Positions 1 through 9,158 of a stretch of 64,000 nt of DNA are shown here, piece by piece (position 1 is the first letter of the stretch; each line of letters begins with the position of its first letter). The position numbers and the translations under genes are program-made. Origin of the DNA: Bacteroides zhangwenhongii (GTDB taxonomy: Bacteria; Bacteroidota; Bacteroidia; Bacteroidales; Bacteroidaceae); NCBI RefSeq assembly GCF_009193325.2, contig NZ_CP059856.1, forward strand, positions 3,720,001-3,784,000. Reading direction: 5' to 3'. Under the pieces are notes generated by a model. The model did no database searches and was not told the DNA's origin. It saw only the letters and a program-made list of their open reading frames with translations.

Positions 1-793
1 GATTAAGTCCGGTCAGCCGCTTATAGGTAGCAGCCGGATCTTCCTTGCCCTCTGCCTGCCGCCATATCCGGGATATGATATCTTGCCCGTGCTTATTTGC
101 CCAATATTCCATAAACTGCGGAGCGTGATACATATTGTGCACACTCAGCAATGAATAATGTGTCTGATCCATATAGGCATCCAAATGATACTGCTCTATG
201 GTAGTCCAATCCGAATATACCTGCCATAACATCCATTGCGATGTATATTCCACCAATGGGCTGCTCACCGGAAAGCTACGGGCACCGTCAGCTCCTACCA
301 TATACTGGAAAGAATGCCCCATCTCATGGGCCAGTGCACAATAAGGATAAGATTGAGCACGGCAAGGACGCATCCACATCATGCCTACTCCCTCGTCTCC
401 CCAACCGAAAGCGGATGTCTGATCATCATTGTACATCCAGATTATCATCTTATAACGACTTGAGAATGACTTCTTCTTATCAACAAACTTCAATTTATCC
501 ACATAATAATTATAAAAGCGTTCGCCTTCTCTTAATATCTCTTCCGGACAGAAGCGTTTGCCTTTATCAGCGTATTTCGTCGGTTCCTTACCAAAAGACT
601 TTGCCCAAAACAACACCAGATTCTCTGACTCCGTCATATAATCATAACTGAATTGTCCGTCAGGCTGGTTAAACTTGTTCTCCTTTAAAGATTTTGCCGG
701 AATAAATATCTCTTTTTTAGCAGATTTTGCTTGTGCAATCTCTCCCGACAGGAACCATATCACCAGCAATGTTAACAAATACATTCTATTCAT
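1..793 (-). CDS. DUF6055-like secreted putative zinc metallopeptidase (3' end cut by window)
   Basis: An open frame runs from an ATG at 793-791 to the window edge with no stop (264 codons visible). Residues 1-22 form a signal peptide ending near AQA. Residues 155-160 read AHEMGH, an HExxH zinc-binding motif with the catalytic Glu157, followed by a hydrophobic and aromatic stretch. Trp-rich segments around (WGDEG, MMWMRP) resemble the DUF6055 family of Bacteroides PULs, which I name from memory. It starts 20 bp after the sulfatase-M60 gene on the same strand, so the two are probably co-transcribed from the promoter near 4061. A role in cleaving protein backbones of glycoproteins is inferred from the zinc motif and the neighbour; no activity is proven. 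The C-terminus is outside the window, so a third zinc ligand cannot be checked. Confidence 0.75.
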   Translation of the reverse strand, partial: MNRMYLLTLLVIWFLSGEIAQAKSAKKEIFIPAKSLKENKFNQPDGQFSYDYMTESENLVLFWAKSFGKEPTKYADKGKRFCPEEILREGERFYNYYVDKLKFVDKKKSFSSRYKMIIWMYNDDQTSAFGWGDEGVGMMWMRPCRAQSYPYCALAHEMGHSFQYMVGADGARSFPVSSPLVEYTSQWMLWQVYSDWTTIEQYHLDAYMDQTHYSLLSVHNMYHAPQFMEYWANKHGQDIISRIWRQAEGKEDPAATYKRLTGLN

Positions 794-813
794 ATCAGTT
801 ATTTCTTTATCAA

Positions 814-3800
814 TTATCGATTATACATATTCCCATATTTCGAATCTCTTTCTTTCATCCTCTTCTGCTGCTCCAAATCCTCCGTCCATTGGAAGTCTAC
901 TTTTGTTTTTTTTCCGTCGGCCGCAATAGCATAGACTTTCGTTTTCTCATCTACTGCCACACCTTCCACTGTAAACTGTTGCAAAGGAGCGACAAATACA
1001 AGTTTTCCTTTCTGAAAGACTTCGTATGCCACTACACCTTTCCAGTCCTTCATGGTAAATGTATTTCCCTTGCATACAGCCGTACCCGTTTCTACAGGCT
1101 GGGGATTCTTGAATAAATCGACCGTATTATCCGTAATATACCAGAAAGGCAATTGCTGTTTCGGATACTTCTTCGCTTTTATTTCCTTTCGTGTCTGTTC
1201 GATATCTTCCGCCGTCACTTCAAACATTCTTTTTCCGTAGTCGTTCACTTCCTGTCTGAAAGGTTTCAGAAAACCGAATTTCTCGAAGAAAGGAGTTAAA
1301 TCCATCTTTGCCGCCGCACAAGCCTTTTTCACAAACTCCAATTGACATTTCCCGGCTGTAACCGGATTAGGAGTAGTTCTGACAGCCTCATACAAATCCT
1401 TATAAAAATCATCATTACCTTTCACCTTAGCGCAATAAAGATACAATTGCCAAAAAGGAACCAGCCGACAATGGTTGATACGATTCTCATTGTGTGCAAG
1501 ATTACGGGTAAAGTATTCCGTCATCGCACGTTCATACCAACAGTCATCATAGGTTTTCGTAGGCCGTTCCACTTCTTTCTGAAGACGCGTTGTCATACCA
1601 AATGCATCCTGCACGTACAGGCAATAAATATTATTCGTCACCTCCGTCATGCCATGCCATTTGGCTCCCGGACGTATCTGATTGATATGCCCTATCTCAT
1701 GTGCCGGTCCCCAAAGGGCAATGCCGGTCAGTTTGTCAATATCACAAACTTTCTCCATCGTGCCGATACCATAAGCCGTACGATAATTGGGCGCATACAT
1801 ATATCCCTTATTTACTACATGGCAATATTGCCGGTTCTTAAACCGCTTGTCTGTATACTTGTCCAATCCCATAAACTCATGTTCCAGCGTCACAATGCGG
1901 TCGAATACTTCCACCAACGCCTTACCATCCGGTGTATATTGCCTGAAGCTCTCCACCGGAAAGGTAAGGTGGGTATACTCACCCAATACATCAAAATACT
2001 TGTAAGTGGCTTTATCCAACAATGTCCGCCACTGTGAAGCCTTATGCTTCTTTATATCAAAATACCCATTGACTTCACCGGTCAGAAAGTGTATCCTTAC
2101 CTTCTTACCGGTCGTTTCTCCTCGTGTATGAAACAACACATACACCAGTCCATCATTTTCCGGAATAATCCGGTTCATACCTTCGTGTAACAAATAGTAG
2201 GAAGAACCGTTCTCGTAACCATCTCCGTTCGGACAATCCAAGTTCTGAATCTTGATCCGGAGCGTATCTCCTCCGGTTTCTCCTACCTTTATTAACAAAA
2301 CCCTATCCTTACGTGCGACTATCCCAGTCGCGTTATCCAATAAACTATACCCATTGGTCTTATTTACCTTAGCCATTACATCGGGGTGTTGCTGTTGTTC
2401 AAAATCCTGAATACGGAATTCTGCTTCATTTTCACTGTTCCATCCGGATTTCAATCCGCTGGCAACCGGTTCAAAATCCGTCTCACTGATCCATCCGGAA
2501 GGGACTTTTTCTCCGGCTTTCGTACGGTTCCAGAACTGGTAGGCTCCACTCATATCGGGATAACGATCAAATTGTTCTCCACGTCCGAACATACGGGGAT
2601 CTTCCTGCTCTACCAACCGGGCAGTCATTTCCTTTTCCATCCTTCGTTTCAGCAATTCATATTCCGGCTTCTTGGCCAGATCAACCATACAATCCGGATC
2701 TTTCTTTATATCATACAGTTCCTCCGTATCCCGTTTGCCAAAGGCCAACTGCCAATAATGGGCAGTCTTAGGATTTCTCCGAGCCTTCAGAATCTCCGTT
2801 TTTGTCGGTCCTCCGTCCACATTCATATAACCGGTCTCCGGATTTCCTGCCGGCCAACGATCCGTTTCAAAATTCTTCAAATACAGATAATTGCCCCGAA
2901 TCATACCTCTGATAGGATATCCCCGGTCATCCGGACGCCCTACATCGTGCCGTTCTTTGCCAATCATAACAAAATTACGGTCTATATCCGACTTCTCATT
3001 CTTCAGAATATCCACAAAACTACGTCCGGTGATAGGACGCATACCTGCCTTTTCCTGACTGATGCCAACAACTTCGAGCAGAGTAGGCGCAATATCTATC
3101 ACACTGATATAATCATCCACTTTACGTCCCGGCTTCACCAGCCCGTTCTTCCACATCACACTCATCGGGATATGATTGGAATTATTGTATTCCTGTCCTT
3201 TACAACGGGGAAAAGGCATTCCGTGATCCGAAGTGACAATGACAATCGTATTTTCCAATTCGCCGGATTCTTCCAATATATTGAGAATACGTCCCAGATG
3301 CGTATCAAAATGCTCCACTTCCAAAGCATAATCCAACATATCCGTGCGTACCGTCTCATTGTCCGGCCAATAACCCGGCACAGAGTCTATCCGTTCCGGT
3401 CGTTTTCCAACTTTCAATGATGAGCCGTATTCATAGTCCCGATGCGGTTCCAACGCTCCATACCAGAAACAAAAAGGTTTTCCTTCCGGCCGCGCTTTCA
3501 TAAACTCTTCGAAGTTCGCCGCATAATCTACCTTAGATATACACGAAGTAGGTGGTACCAATTTCTTTTCATTCCACATCTTCCCGGTAATCTCTCTCTT
3601 TTTTCCATGAATATCATTGGCTATTCCGGGTCCCCATCCTTTGCCTGTACAACCTACATAAAATCCGTTCTCTGCCAATGCTTCAGGGTAGGATTTGAAT
3701 TCAGCCGGAAAATCCGCCCAATGGTTACACGCCTCTTTCAGTTGCCACGAATTCCGACCGGTAATAATAGCGGCGCGTGAAGGAGCCGATTTGGCGTTGC

Positions 3801-4029
3801 AAGTATATGCATTCTCAAAAAGAACCCCCTCACGCGCCACCCGGTCGAAAGCGGGAGTATGAACCCACGGAGTACCGTATGCACTCATGTGCCCCGCATC
3901 ATCAGCAATGCAGAATAATATATTGGTAGGTTTCTGTCTTTCCTGTACCTGTGCCGTATCCGACATCGCTGTCGCACTGCCGGTGCTCCACAACGTACAA
4001 GAAACAACAGATAAGAGTTTTATATCCAT
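814..4029 (-). CDS. Sulfatase - M60-like (enhancin/mucinase) peptidase fusion, secreted
   Basis: 1071 aa. Residues 1-22 look like a signal peptide. Residues 34-480 are an S1-type sulfatase: metal-binding DD at 43-44 and the formylglycine motif SAPSR at 81-85, the serine type, which needs an anaerobic sulfatase-maturating enzyme. A linker and beta-rich region follows. A peptidase M60-like domain then carries HEIGH at about 777 and a downstream Glu in GMTE, matching the M60 pattern HExxH(8-24)E. The C-terminus (about 980-1050) is another beta-rich segment. M60 enzymes cleave mucin-type glycoproteins, and sulfatases remove sulfate from glycans, so one exported protein could do both. Ordinary S1 sulfatases are about 450-550 aa, so this is about double length. 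It is the first gene of a minus-strand unit with a 63-bp operator array upstream. The ATG lies about 25 nt from the predicted start of transcription. Confidence 0.88.
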   Translation of the reverse strand: MDIKLLSVVSCTLWSTGSATAMSDTAQVQERQKPTNILFCIADDAGHMSAYGTPWVHTPAFDRVAREGVLFENAYTCNAKSAPSRAAIITGRNSWQLKEACNHWADFPAEFKSYPEALAENGFYVGCTGKGWGPGIANDIHGKKREITGKMWNEKKLVPPTSCISKVDYAANFEEFMKARPEGKPFCFWYGALEPHRDYEYGSSLKVGKRPERIDSVPGYWPDNETVRTDMLDYALEVEHFDTHLGRILNILEESGELENTIVIVTSDHGMPFPRCKGQEYNNSNHIPMSVMWKNGLVKPGRKVDDYISVIDIAPTLLEVVGISQEKAGMRPITGRSFVDILKNEKSDIDRNFVMIGKERHDVGRPDDRGYPIRGMIRGNYLYLKNFETDRWPAGNPETGYMNVDGGPTKTEILKARRNPKTAHYWQLAFGKRDTEELYDIKKDPDCMVDLAKKPEYELLKRRMEKEMTARLVEQEDPRMFGRGEQFDRYPDMSGAYQFWNRTKAGEKVPSGWISETDFEPVASGLKSGWNSENEAEFRIQDFEQQQHPDVMAKVNKTNGYSLLDNATGIVARKDRVLLIKVGETGGDTLRIKIQNLDCPNGDGYENGSSYYLLHEGMNRIIPENDGLVYVLFHTRGETTGKKVRIHFLTGEVNGYFDIKKHKASQWRTLLDKATYKYFDVLGEYTHLTFPVESFRQYTPDGKALVEVFDRIVTLEHEFMGLDKYTDKRFKNRQYCHVVNKGYMYAPNYRTAYGIGTMEKVCDIDKLTGIALWGPAHEIGHINQIRPGAKWHGMTEVTNNIYCLYVQDAFGMTTRLQKEVERPTKTYDDCWYERAMTEYFTRNLAHNENRINHCRLVPFWQLYLYCAKVKGNDDFYKDLYEAVRTTPNPVTAGKCQLEFVKKACAAAKMDLTPFFEKFGFLKPFRQEVNDYGKRMFEVTAEDIEQTRKEIKAKKYPKQQLPFWYITDNTVDLFKNPQPVETGTAVCKGNTFTMKDWKGVVAYEVFQKGKLVFVAPLQQFTVEGVAVDEKTKVYAIAADGKKTKVDFQWTEDLEQQKRMKERDSKYGNMYNR

Positions 4030-4060
4030 ATTAAAAAAAATTGAAGTTTATCTCTGTGCA

Positions 4061-4152
4061 CAAAGTTAGGTCAAAGCCCCGTATTTTACTTTGCTTCCCG
4101 TCCATAACACTTTGTTATCCGTCCCAACAACTATTTTTTCCGTCCATTTAAC
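4061..4152 (-). promoter_or_regulatory. HTCS-type operator array plus promoter for the sulfatase-M60 unit
   Basis: Read on the minus strand, 4152-4090 holds three direct repeats resembling TRGACGGAWAACAAAG. Their GACGG cores are at 4144-4140, 4123-4119 and 4102-4098, exactly 21 bp apart. A -7 box TAACTTTG lies at 4068-4061, 21 bp after the array. The same 63-bp layout occurs at 9038 and 12242. A 23-bp central part is identical to the copy at 9038. The third repeat abuts the expected -33 region, as for a class II activator. Assigning it to the HTCS next door is inference. Confidence 0.8.
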
Positions 4153-4183
4153 GTTTATTCGAGGAAATATTTAAAATAAAAAT

Positions 4184-4597
4184 GCCCTTCACCTTTTGGC
4201 TGTATCCACTTGTTCATCGGCATTAACGGGTGAAAGGCAACAAATTCACCCGACCTTAACCTCACATCAGTTCAGCAAAACTTATTTTCGACGCAGGTAA
4301 AGTTGCTTTCAACCATAAGTATCCTATAAACGAAAGCTTTGATTATAAAAACAAAGGCTTCGTTTATATAAATGAAGGTTGCGTTTATAAAAACAAAGCC
4401 TCCGTTTATAGTTTATCTACAGTTCAAAAGAAGTTTAGATATAGTTCTAAAGAAGTTGTGCTATAACAGAAAAGGAATTTAGATATAAAGAAAACCGACC
4501 GCTGATACAGCCGGTTATGGTGAATATACAGGTGAAAGGCAGCGCCTTCACCCTCTAATGCTTATGAACAAGTGGATACAGCCAAAAGGTGAAGGGC
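4184..4597. repeat. 414-bp non-coding element with perfect 34-bp terminal inverted repeats
   Basis: Positions 4184-4217 and 4564-4597 are exact reverse complements (34 bp), and weaker complementarity continues inward for about 20 bp. Each end also holds a small hairpin built on GGTGAA/TTCACC. The middle has two near-identical 25-bp copies (4344-4368 and 4386-4410, 23 of 25 bases equal, 42 bp apart) of a TATAAAAACAAAG-type sequence, so the core can fold strongly. I see no reading frame worth calling. No clear target-site duplication flanks it. It could be a MITE-like element, a REP-type structure or a long hairpin ending the HTCS transcript (its right arm starts 22 bp past the HTCS stop). It accounts for most of the gene-free stretch 4030-4618. 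Confidence 0.8.
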
Positions 4598-4618
4598 TTG
4601 TGCAATCTACTAAAAACA

Positions 4619-7600
4619 TTAAGTATTACGCTTATACTCACTCGGAGTCATATCATACTTCAATTTAAACACCTTAGTGAAATGCGAACTGTTGATAAAT
4701 CCGACCTCATTCATTATCTCCTGAATATTGAGATGAGAGTTAACCAGCAGATAAGCCGCCTTTTCAAGACGGACGTTGCGGACATAATCGGACAAAGAAT
4801 AGCCATCAATTCTTTTTATTTCCCTGTATAACTTGGAGCGGCTGACTCCCAACGCACTTGATAGTTGTTCCGGCGAAAGATTCGGATCACTGATATTTTC
4901 ATCTATCACGCTCTTAAGCCGCTCTGTCAATATCCTCTGCTCTTCCGTATCGTATAGCGTTTTTTCCTCTCCATTCTCCATGTCACCGGATTTCACTTCG
5001 GATACCTCAACCTCCTCCACGCCAGATTCGGAGATTCCCCGATCGGCTTTGCCTCGCATCCATTGTTCCCGCTGTACAAGCAACCGATGTATATTCACTT
5101 CCAACAGTTTCATAGAGAAAGGCTTGGCTATATATAAGTCAGCTCCCGACTCATATCCTTCTATCTGACTCTCTACCGTATCTTTGGCAGTCAACAATAC
5201 CAAAGGAATAGAAGCTACGGAAAGATTGTTCTTTATCCGCCTGCACATCTCTATCCCGTCCATTTCGGGCATCATGACATCACTGACAATGATATCGGGA
5301 AAGACTGACATACATTTCTCCAACCCCATACGCCCATTATCCGCAATATGAATATTGTAAAAGGCGGACAAGCGTTCTTTCAACGCCGACTGCAATTCCT
5401 GATTGTCTTCCACAATCAATAATGTCGGCAAGTCCGGATTGTCAATCACCGGTTCATCCCCACCCACACTGCTAGCTTTCACCGGCTCAAACTCATTATA
5501 CTGTTCGTCTATAAAACTCCTGACATCAAGAAGCTGGTTCCCGACAGCCGGTTCATTGCTCCTGCAATTTTCGTAAACAGGCAATGCAATTATAAATTCA
5601 CTTCCCCTCATCCGTTCACTACTCACCACAATCATTCCCTTGTGCTGGAGAACCACACTCTTTACGATAGCAAGTCCTATTCCCGAACCTAAATGTGACT
5701 GTGAATTTCCATTCACCTGAAAGAAACGTTCATAAATAAGGTGAATGGATTCGGAAGAAATACCAATCCCGGTATCTTTCACGGTAAGGATACAAAGAGG
5801 GACATCAGCCGGAACAGCACCTTCCGTATGAACTGTATCATAGCACGGAGATACATCTTTCTGCGTTCCCTGTTTGAAAGAGATATCTATCCTCCCCCCT
5901 TCATCGGTATATTTGATGGCGTTCGAGAACAGATTAAGTATCATCTTACCGATCTTTTCCTTATCGGCGTCCATCTCAATATCATTGTCATCAGCATTAT
6001 ATGTTATGGTGATATGCTTGTTTTCGGCCCAAGAACTCATATCGTCAAACAACTGACGAATCATTTGCGACATATTTATCCAATCCAAATGCAATGTAGA
6101 GAGTCCCAAATCCTGTTTCCTGATATCAACCAATTCGGAAATAAGAGCTAACATCCGTTTTACATTGTACAAGATAGTCCTGCATTCCTTACCCGGCTGG
6201 TTCGCGTCAGTAAGTTTCTCGGCAGCCAACAGAATAAGAGTCAGCGGAGTCTTCAGTTCATGTGAAGCATTCATGAAAAACTGCATCTTTGCCTGGTATT
6301 TCTCTTCGTCCTGCGCTATCAGTATTTTTTGTATCTCGTTCTCCTTCTTCAGATTCTGCTCTTTGTTATATTGGCGGAAAGCTATAACAACAATTAATAC
6401 TACAATGATTATATATACCATTTTAGCCCAAGCAGACAACCACCAGGGAGGCAATACTATAATCTCCAGTTCCTTTCCCGGTGTTTGCCAAGTATATCCC
6501 TTGTCCGTCGAAAGCTCTACCTCCAATTGATAAGAATCGTACGGCAGATTGGAGAAATAGACTTCATTATTGATATAACGTAATATACGCCAATCATTCT
6601 GAAAGCCTTTCAACCGATAACGGTACATAATCTGATCAGACAGTTCATACCCCAAGGCGGCAAAAGAGACTGTAAAGTTATTCTGCTTATAGTTCAATGT
6701 CAGCTTGGAAGTCTCATTCAGAATACGATTCAGCACAACACGTCCATCATAAATTGTATTTGGAATAATCCGTTGGTTATTCACAGACAAATTGGTAAAC
6801 ATTAATGAATACAGACCGGCATCATGCGTAAACTGATCGGGACGGAAAGAACTGATTCCATACAAGCCTCCCATATAAAATGTACCGTCTTTAGCCTTAT
6901 AAGAGACATTGACTTTAAACGCATTATTCTGCAACCCGTTGGCAAAGCCGTATGTATACATCTTATTCTTTTGGATATCCAACTGAACCATCCCATTGCC
7001 CCCTATCCACACATTGCCGGAGTTGTCTACTAAAACAATTTCACAGTCATTATTAGCCAGTCCATCCTGCATCGTATAACAAGTGGCCGTATAATCATTC
7101 TTACGCTCAGAATGCAATACAAGCTTATTCAACCCACCACCAATGGTACCTATCCAACAGACCGAATCATTGTAGCAATCAATGCCGGCCAAGTAATTAG
7201 TGGACATGGAGGTCTCCGGAGAGGTTTCATTAGTCTGATAAGCAGCAAGCGTTTTTATCTTTCCGTCTTCTGTCAATGTCAAACGGTTCAAGCCGTTCGT
7301 AGTACATAAAAATACCGACCGATCTCTGATAAGCATATCTGATATTTGGTTGGAAAGAATGCACGGATCTGTTTGTGTGTTCAGATAAAGCGCTACAGCA
7401 GGAGAAGTCAGTGGATTGTCTATACAGAGAAGCCCATCTCCCCATGTACCGATCCACAACCTACCGGACTCATCTTCCCGCAGATCAGCTATACTCATAT
7501 GTATTCTATAAGCATTCGGATCATTCGTCACCGACATTCGTTCCAACTTCCCCGTAAGAATATCATAAATGAAAACGCCATGACTGGAGCCTATATAAAG

Positions 7601-8881
7601 ATGTCTCTGGTCGTGACTCATCTCCAGATTCTGCAAATAGATATCATGAAGCCGGTCTTTGGGCAAGGGAACCAAGTCTAGTTGTCCCGTCTGCGGCACA
7701 TAACGAAACAGATTGGCATATTCAACGACCATCCAGATTGTTCCGTCTTCTTGTCCCGTCACTGATATAATCTCATTTTGCGAAAGCCCCATTTCCCTAA
7801 AATCCACATTCGAAAGATTCTTAAAAAGAGGATTCGACAAAGTGCGATAGTATATCCCCCAACTACTTGTCGCTATCCACAAATTGTTATATTTATCAAT
7901 TAGCAAATCCCTGATCTTTTGCATGGATTGTTTATCATCTCTGGCATTCTTAAGATACTCTTGAATAGAAGGAGTTTCCGAAAAAGGATAGCGCACTTCA
8001 AAAATTCCTTCCAGATAACCGCACCATAAGCTACCATCCTTGCCAACAATAAACTTACCATTCGTATATGTGGGAATCTTGGAATTAATATGATGAAAAT
8101 CCGCATATACCAACGTCGGCTCGTGAAGCTCTCCACCAGCGAGCGATACCCGATAGCACCCGCTTCCGGTACGCATATATAGAAAGTCATCGATACAATA
8201 AATGCTTTGTACTGTCTCATCTTTTTGTAACAAGTTTTTTGTCGGATATCTTTTGAGAACAGAAACCTTACCATCGCGTATGCCCAATTGGGCGATATGC
8301 CTGCCTGTGTTTGCCCATATTATTTCCCCCTGGAACTGTATATCACCTATATTTTTTCCAAAAAGACGTTCTTCCTCACTATTCCATTTCAATGGACGTA
8401 TCGTGTCATTATCAATCCGCATGACTATCATTCCCTGAGAAGAACCGGTCCATAAGTGGCAACCGGCAGGATCAACATATAGTTTGTACACAGCTAAATC
8501 TGAATCATATTTCTGCTCCCCCTCTCTCACATAAAACGGTACATAACGATGGGTATTCAAGTCAAAACAAGTCAATCCGCTTTCTGTCCCCACCCAAAGT
8601 TTATCTTTCGTGCAAACCATAGCCTGTATCCGATTATGGGACTTGAAGATCTTATGCCCTTCCTGATAATAATTGAAGGTCTGCAACGAGTATCCGTCAT
8701 AACTTTGTAATCCTGCAAAAGTACCAATCCACATCAAACCCGTACTATCTTGGGCAACACAATTGGCATCCGTATGGGCTAGTCCGTCATTAATAGTCAA
8801 ATGCTTAAATATTTCATTTCCGGACGAACTATTTAAACTTGATAAAATCAAGCACAGTAGTATGGATAGAAAGGTTCTCAT
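4619..8881 (-). CDS. Hybrid two-component system regulator (HTCS)
   Basis: 1420 aa, the usual size for HTCS. After a signal peptide (1-20), residues about 25-730 are repeated blades of the two-beta-propeller sensor (motifs such as GLMWIGT, GRLWIGT, GNVWIGG). A Y_Y_Y domain follows (about 735-805), then one membrane helix near 812-832. The histidine kinase has SHELKTP (His near 875) and the ATP-binding motif DTGIGI near 1037. A receiver domain has its phospho-acceptor Asp in VSDVMMPEMDG near 1199. The C-terminal 100 residues are an AraC-type helix-turn-helix. Such proteins sense a glycan fragment in the periplasm and activate the PUL. The gene lies among its likely targets, between two copies of the operator array and divergent from the sulfatase operon. 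The ligand cannot be read from the sequence. Confidence 0.97.
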   Translation of the reverse strand: MRTFLSILLCLILSSLNSSSGNEIFKHLTINDGLAHTDANCVAQDSTGLMWIGTFAGLQSYDGYSLQTFNYYQEGHKIFKSHNRIQAMVCTKDKLWVGTESGLTCFDLNTHRYVPFYVREGEQKYDSDLAVYKLYVDPAGCHLWTGSSQGMIVMRIDNDTIRPLKWNSEEERLFGKNIGDIQFQGEIIWANTGRHIAQLGIRDGKVSVLKRYPTKNLLQKDETVQSIYCIDDFLYMRTGSGCYRVSLAGGELHEPTLVYADFHHINSKIPTYTNGKFIVGKDGSLWCGYLEGIFEVRYPFSETPSIQEYLKNARDDKQSMQKIRDLLIDKYNNLWIATSSWGIYYRTLSNPLFKNLSNVDFREMGLSQNEIISVTGQEDGTIWMVVEYANLFRYVPQTGQLDLVPLPKDRLHDIYLQNLEMSHDQRHLYIGSSHGVFIYDILTGKLERMSVTNDPNAYRIHMSIADLREDESGRLWIGTWGDGLLCIDNPLTSPAVALYLNTQTDPCILSNQISDMLIRDRSVFLCTTNGLNRLTLTEDGKIKTLAAYQTNETSPETSMSTNYLAGIDCYNDSVCWIGTIGGGLNKLVLHSERKNDYTATCYTMQDGLANNDCEIVLVDNSGNVWIGGNGMVQLDIQKNKMYTYGFANGLQNNAFKVNVSYKAKDGTFYMGGLYGISSFRPDQFTHDAGLYSLMFTNLSVNNQRIIPNTIYDGRVVLNRILNETSKLTLNYKQNNFTVSFAALGYELSDQIMYRYRLKGFQNDWRILRYINNEVYFSNLPYDSYQLEVELSTDKGYTWQTPGKELEIIVLPPWWLSAWAKMVYIIIVVLIVVIAFRQYNKEQNLKKENEIQKILIAQDEEKYQAKMQFFMNASHELKTPLTLILLAAEKLTDANQPGKECRTILYNVKRMLALISELVDIRKQDLGLSTLHLDWINMSQMIRQLFDDMSSWAENKHITITYNADDNDIEMDADKEKIGKMILNLFSNAIKYTDEGGRIDISFKQGTQKDVSPCYDTVHTEGAVPADVPLCILTVKDTGIGISSESIHLIYERFFQVNGNSQSHLGSGIGLAIVKSVVLQHKGMIVVSSERMRGSEFIIALPVYENCRSNEPAVGNQLLDVRSFIDEQYNEFEPVKASSVGGDEPVIDNPDLPTLLIVEDNQELQSALKERLSAFYNIHIADNGRMGLEKCMSVFPDIIVSDVMMPEMDGIEMCRRIKNNLSVASIPLVLLTAKDTVESQIEGYESGADLYIAKPFSMKLLEVNIHRLLVQREQWMRGKADRGISESGVEEVEVSEVKSGDMENGEEKTLYDTEEQRILTERLKSVIDENISDPNLSPEQLSSALGVSRSKLYREIKRIDGYSLSDYVRNVRLEKAAYLLVNSHLNIQEIMNEVGFINSSHFTKVFKLKYDMTPSEYKRNT

Positions 8882-8906
8882 AGTAGTATATGTTAGTATC
8901 TTGGTG

Positions 8907-8914
8907 CAAAGATA
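8907..8914 (-). promoter_or_regulatory. Probable -7 box of the HTCS gene
   Basis: TATCTTTG on the minus strand matches TAnnTTTG and lies 26 bp before the HTCS start codon. No clear -33 TTTG or operator repeat is seen next to it, in line with low constitutive expression of the sensor. Confidence 0.5.
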
Positions 8915-9037
8915 TTAAATAGAAAATAATAACCTTCATTTTTCACGAAGAAAGCAGAAATAATGAATCAACCCACTATTATACTGTAATTCAAATACTT
9001 ACAAATAATTTTCATAAAATAAACCGGACCGAAAAAT

Positions 9038-9129
9038 GTTAAATAGACGGAAAGAACAATCAATGGGACGGATAACAAAGTGTTATAGACGGGAAACAAA
9101 GCAGAAATAAGGTATTTATCATAATTTTG
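9038..9129 (+). promoter_or_regulatory. HTCS-type operator array plus promoter for the sulfatase operon
   Basis: The array 9038-9100 holds three direct repeats with GACGG cores at 9046-9050, 9067-9071 and 9088-9092 (21-bp period). The -7 box TAATTTTG is at 9122-9129, so the spacing from array to box is 21 bp, as at 4061-4152 and 12242-12333. Transcription should start near 9136. The rest of the gap 8882-9037 is AT-rich, and apart from the HTCS -7 box at 8907-8914 I see nothing in it. Confidence 0.82.
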
Positions 9130-9158
9130 TATATAGAATACTATATATGATATATACC

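Noticed and set aside
2386..3420. Long open frame (344 codons) on the plus strand inside the sulfatase-M60 gene
   Set aside because: It lies antisense to clear sulfatase motifs, its product has no recognisable domain, and it has no promoter. It is a shadow of the real gene's codon use.
814..4029. Sequencing frameshift joining a sulfatase and a separate M60 gene
   Set aside because: The single frame carries a continuous linker of over 100 sensible residues with no stop, start signal or composition break between the domains.
4184..4597. Invertible promoter (phase-variable switch) between the 34-bp repeats
   Set aside because: The only good promoter for the target gene is outside the repeats at 4061-4068 and no recombinase gene is near. 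Left as a weak possibility only.
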